Part shown: positions 5,726-6,200 of the stretch, piece by piece | Position numbering within the stretch: the first letter of the stretch is position 1 | How the letters are laid out: every line of letters starts with the position of its first letter | Source: Wenzhouxiangella sp. | GTDB lineage: Bacteria > Pseudomonadota > Gammaproteobacteria > Xanthomonadales > Wenzhouxiangellaceae | Assembly (NCBI GenBank): GCA_021767625.1 | Contig: JAASTB010000140.1 | Location: 1-6,200 of the forward strand | Direction: 5' to 3' | DNA length: 6,200 nt | The notes under the pieces: model-generated | The model's input: only the letters and a program-made list of their open reading frames with translations | Database searches by the model: none | Told to the model about the DNA's origin: nothing | Position numbers and translations under genes: made by a program

Positions 5726-5926
5726 CTAGTGCCGCTCCTGCATCCTGCTGGTAGTGGCCGGACTTGTCATCCGACCTGCACAGTTCTCCCTAATGCCGTG
5801 ATTTTGCGCAGAATCCACGGCAAATGCAAGGACGCCCCCGACGCTCCCCCGAGCGTCGTCGCCCACAATCCCCCTCGTTTCGTGAAATTCGACGCGTTCA
5901 GCGCGCCAGAGGCCCGGTCGTTTGGG
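5726..5926 (-). promoter_or_regulatory. pilB-pilC intergenic region with dyads and a candidate promoter
   Basis: This 201-nt gap has no credible gene. Reading towards pilC, TTGCAT (5829-5824) and CAAAAT (5806-5801) are 17 nt apart and match sigma-70 -35/-10 consensus at three and four of six positions. A perfect 8-bp stem with a four-base loop (CGACGCTC 5839-5846, GAGCGTCG 5851-5858) lies just upstream of it. An imperfect dyad, GCCGTG (5795-5800) and CACGGC (5816-5821), spans the -10 region and part of the spacer, as an operator or attenuator-like stem might. These are weak signals individually. The 8-bp stem has no T-run, so it is not a standard terminator for pilB. Confidence 0.35.
5839..5858. 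repeat. Strong hairpin between pilB and pilC
   Basis: CGACGCTC (5839-5846) and GAGCGTCG (5851-5858) form a perfect 8-bp GC-rich stem around a four-base loop (CCCC on the plus strand, GGGG in the pilB-pilC transcript). It lies about 70 nt after the pilB stop. It may mark the end of a pilB message or protect it, but lacks the T-run of an intrinsic terminator. Confidence 0.65.
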
Positions 5927-6200
5927 CTAATCCTTGGTGACGCGGTTCATTTCCGCGAGACTGATCTTTCCATCCTTCACCTTGTTCAAGGCGGCACGCC
6001 GCAGGTCGACAACCCCATCCCGCGCAGCCTGCTTCTCCAGCTGCAGGGCGCCGCCGCCCTCCAGAATGATCTGTTCCATTTCCTCGGAGATGGGCATTAC
6101 CTGGAATACGCCGGATCGACCCTTGTAGCCGCCGGTGCACTGATCGCAACCCCCAGCCTGGAATACCTTGATGCCCTCGGCGACCTCTTCCTCGGAAAAA
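5927..6200 (-). CDS. pilB: Type IV pilus extension ATPase PilB (C-terminal part)
   Basis: The gene runs in from the right edge on the minus strand; the last 90 codons and a TAG stop are visible. The fragment starts FSEEEVAEGIKVFQAGGCDQC and continues GGYKGRSGVFQVMPIS, then a helical tail ending EMNRVTKD. CDQC followed by GYKGRSG is the second CxxC pair of the zinc-binding C-terminal domain of PilB/GspE secretion ATPases; the first pair and the Walker motifs lie outside the window. VFQVMPIS and the LRRAALNKVKDGKISLAEMNRVT ending (here spanning about residues 68-88) are typical of PilB, which powers pilus extension by ATP hydrolysis at the inner face of the membrane. Adjacent pilC and pilD confirm the assignment over the type II secretion homologue. 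Confidence 0.93.
   Translation of the reverse strand, partial: FSEEEVAEGIKVFQAGGCDQCTGGYKGRSGVFQVMPISEEMEQIILEGGGALQLEKQAARDGVVDLRRAALNKVKDGKISLAEMNRVTKD

Noticed and set aside
5825..5840. GG-N10-GC with TTGCA upstream of pilC, as in sigma-54 promoters
   Set aside because: The GG pair falls in a five-G run and the rest of the -24 element does not match TGGCAC, so the fit is likely chance.
1..6200. A previously undescribed multi-gene system
   Set aside because: All seven genes belong to well-known families in ordinary contexts. Only the intergenic repeats are unexplained.

Overview
The window is a stretch of ordinary chromosome from a GC-rich (estimated by eye at 60-65 %) Gram-negative bacterium, most likely a gammaproteobacterium. 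The evidence is the bacterial rplY-pth-ychF housekeeping cluster next to a type IV pilus pilB-pilC-pilD cluster of the gammaproteobacterial kind. An environmental lineage near the Chromatiales or Wenzhouxiangellaceae would fit, but the sequence here does not settle the family.

Layout. The plus strand carries the 3' part of a PLP-dependent cysteine synthase/desulfhydrase-family gene (1-522). A 397-nt non-coding gap follows, dominated by a large inverted repeat (535-788), and then rplY (ribosomal protein L25 with an acidic tail), pth (peptidyl-tRNA hydrolase, GTG start overlapping the rplY stop) and ychF (OBG-family ATPase). A short repeat-bearing convergent gap (3431-3561) separates these from three minus-strand genes. 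In transcription order they are the 3' end of pilB (6200-5927), a 200-nt gap with dyads and a possible promoter, pilC (5725-4505), and pilD with a TTG start (4425-3562).

How the genes work together. rplY, pth and ychF all act around translation: a 5S rRNA-binding 50S protein, recycling of peptidyl-tRNA, and a ribosome-associated ATPase. PilB, PilC and PilD are the extension motor, the inner-membrane platform and the prepilin peptidase of one type IV pilus machine. The cysteine gene has no obvious link to its neighbours.

The least expected content is between the genes. Each gap around the plus-strand housekeeping genes holds a different palindromic repeat: the 254-bp inverted repeat with CGCARAGG octamers (535-788), a GATGCGT/ACGCATC stem-loop (2266-2305), and two facing hairpin units (3431-3500). 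I found no CRISPR array, tRNA, rRNA, insertion sequence, phage gene or defence system, and nothing that looks like a new multi-gene system.
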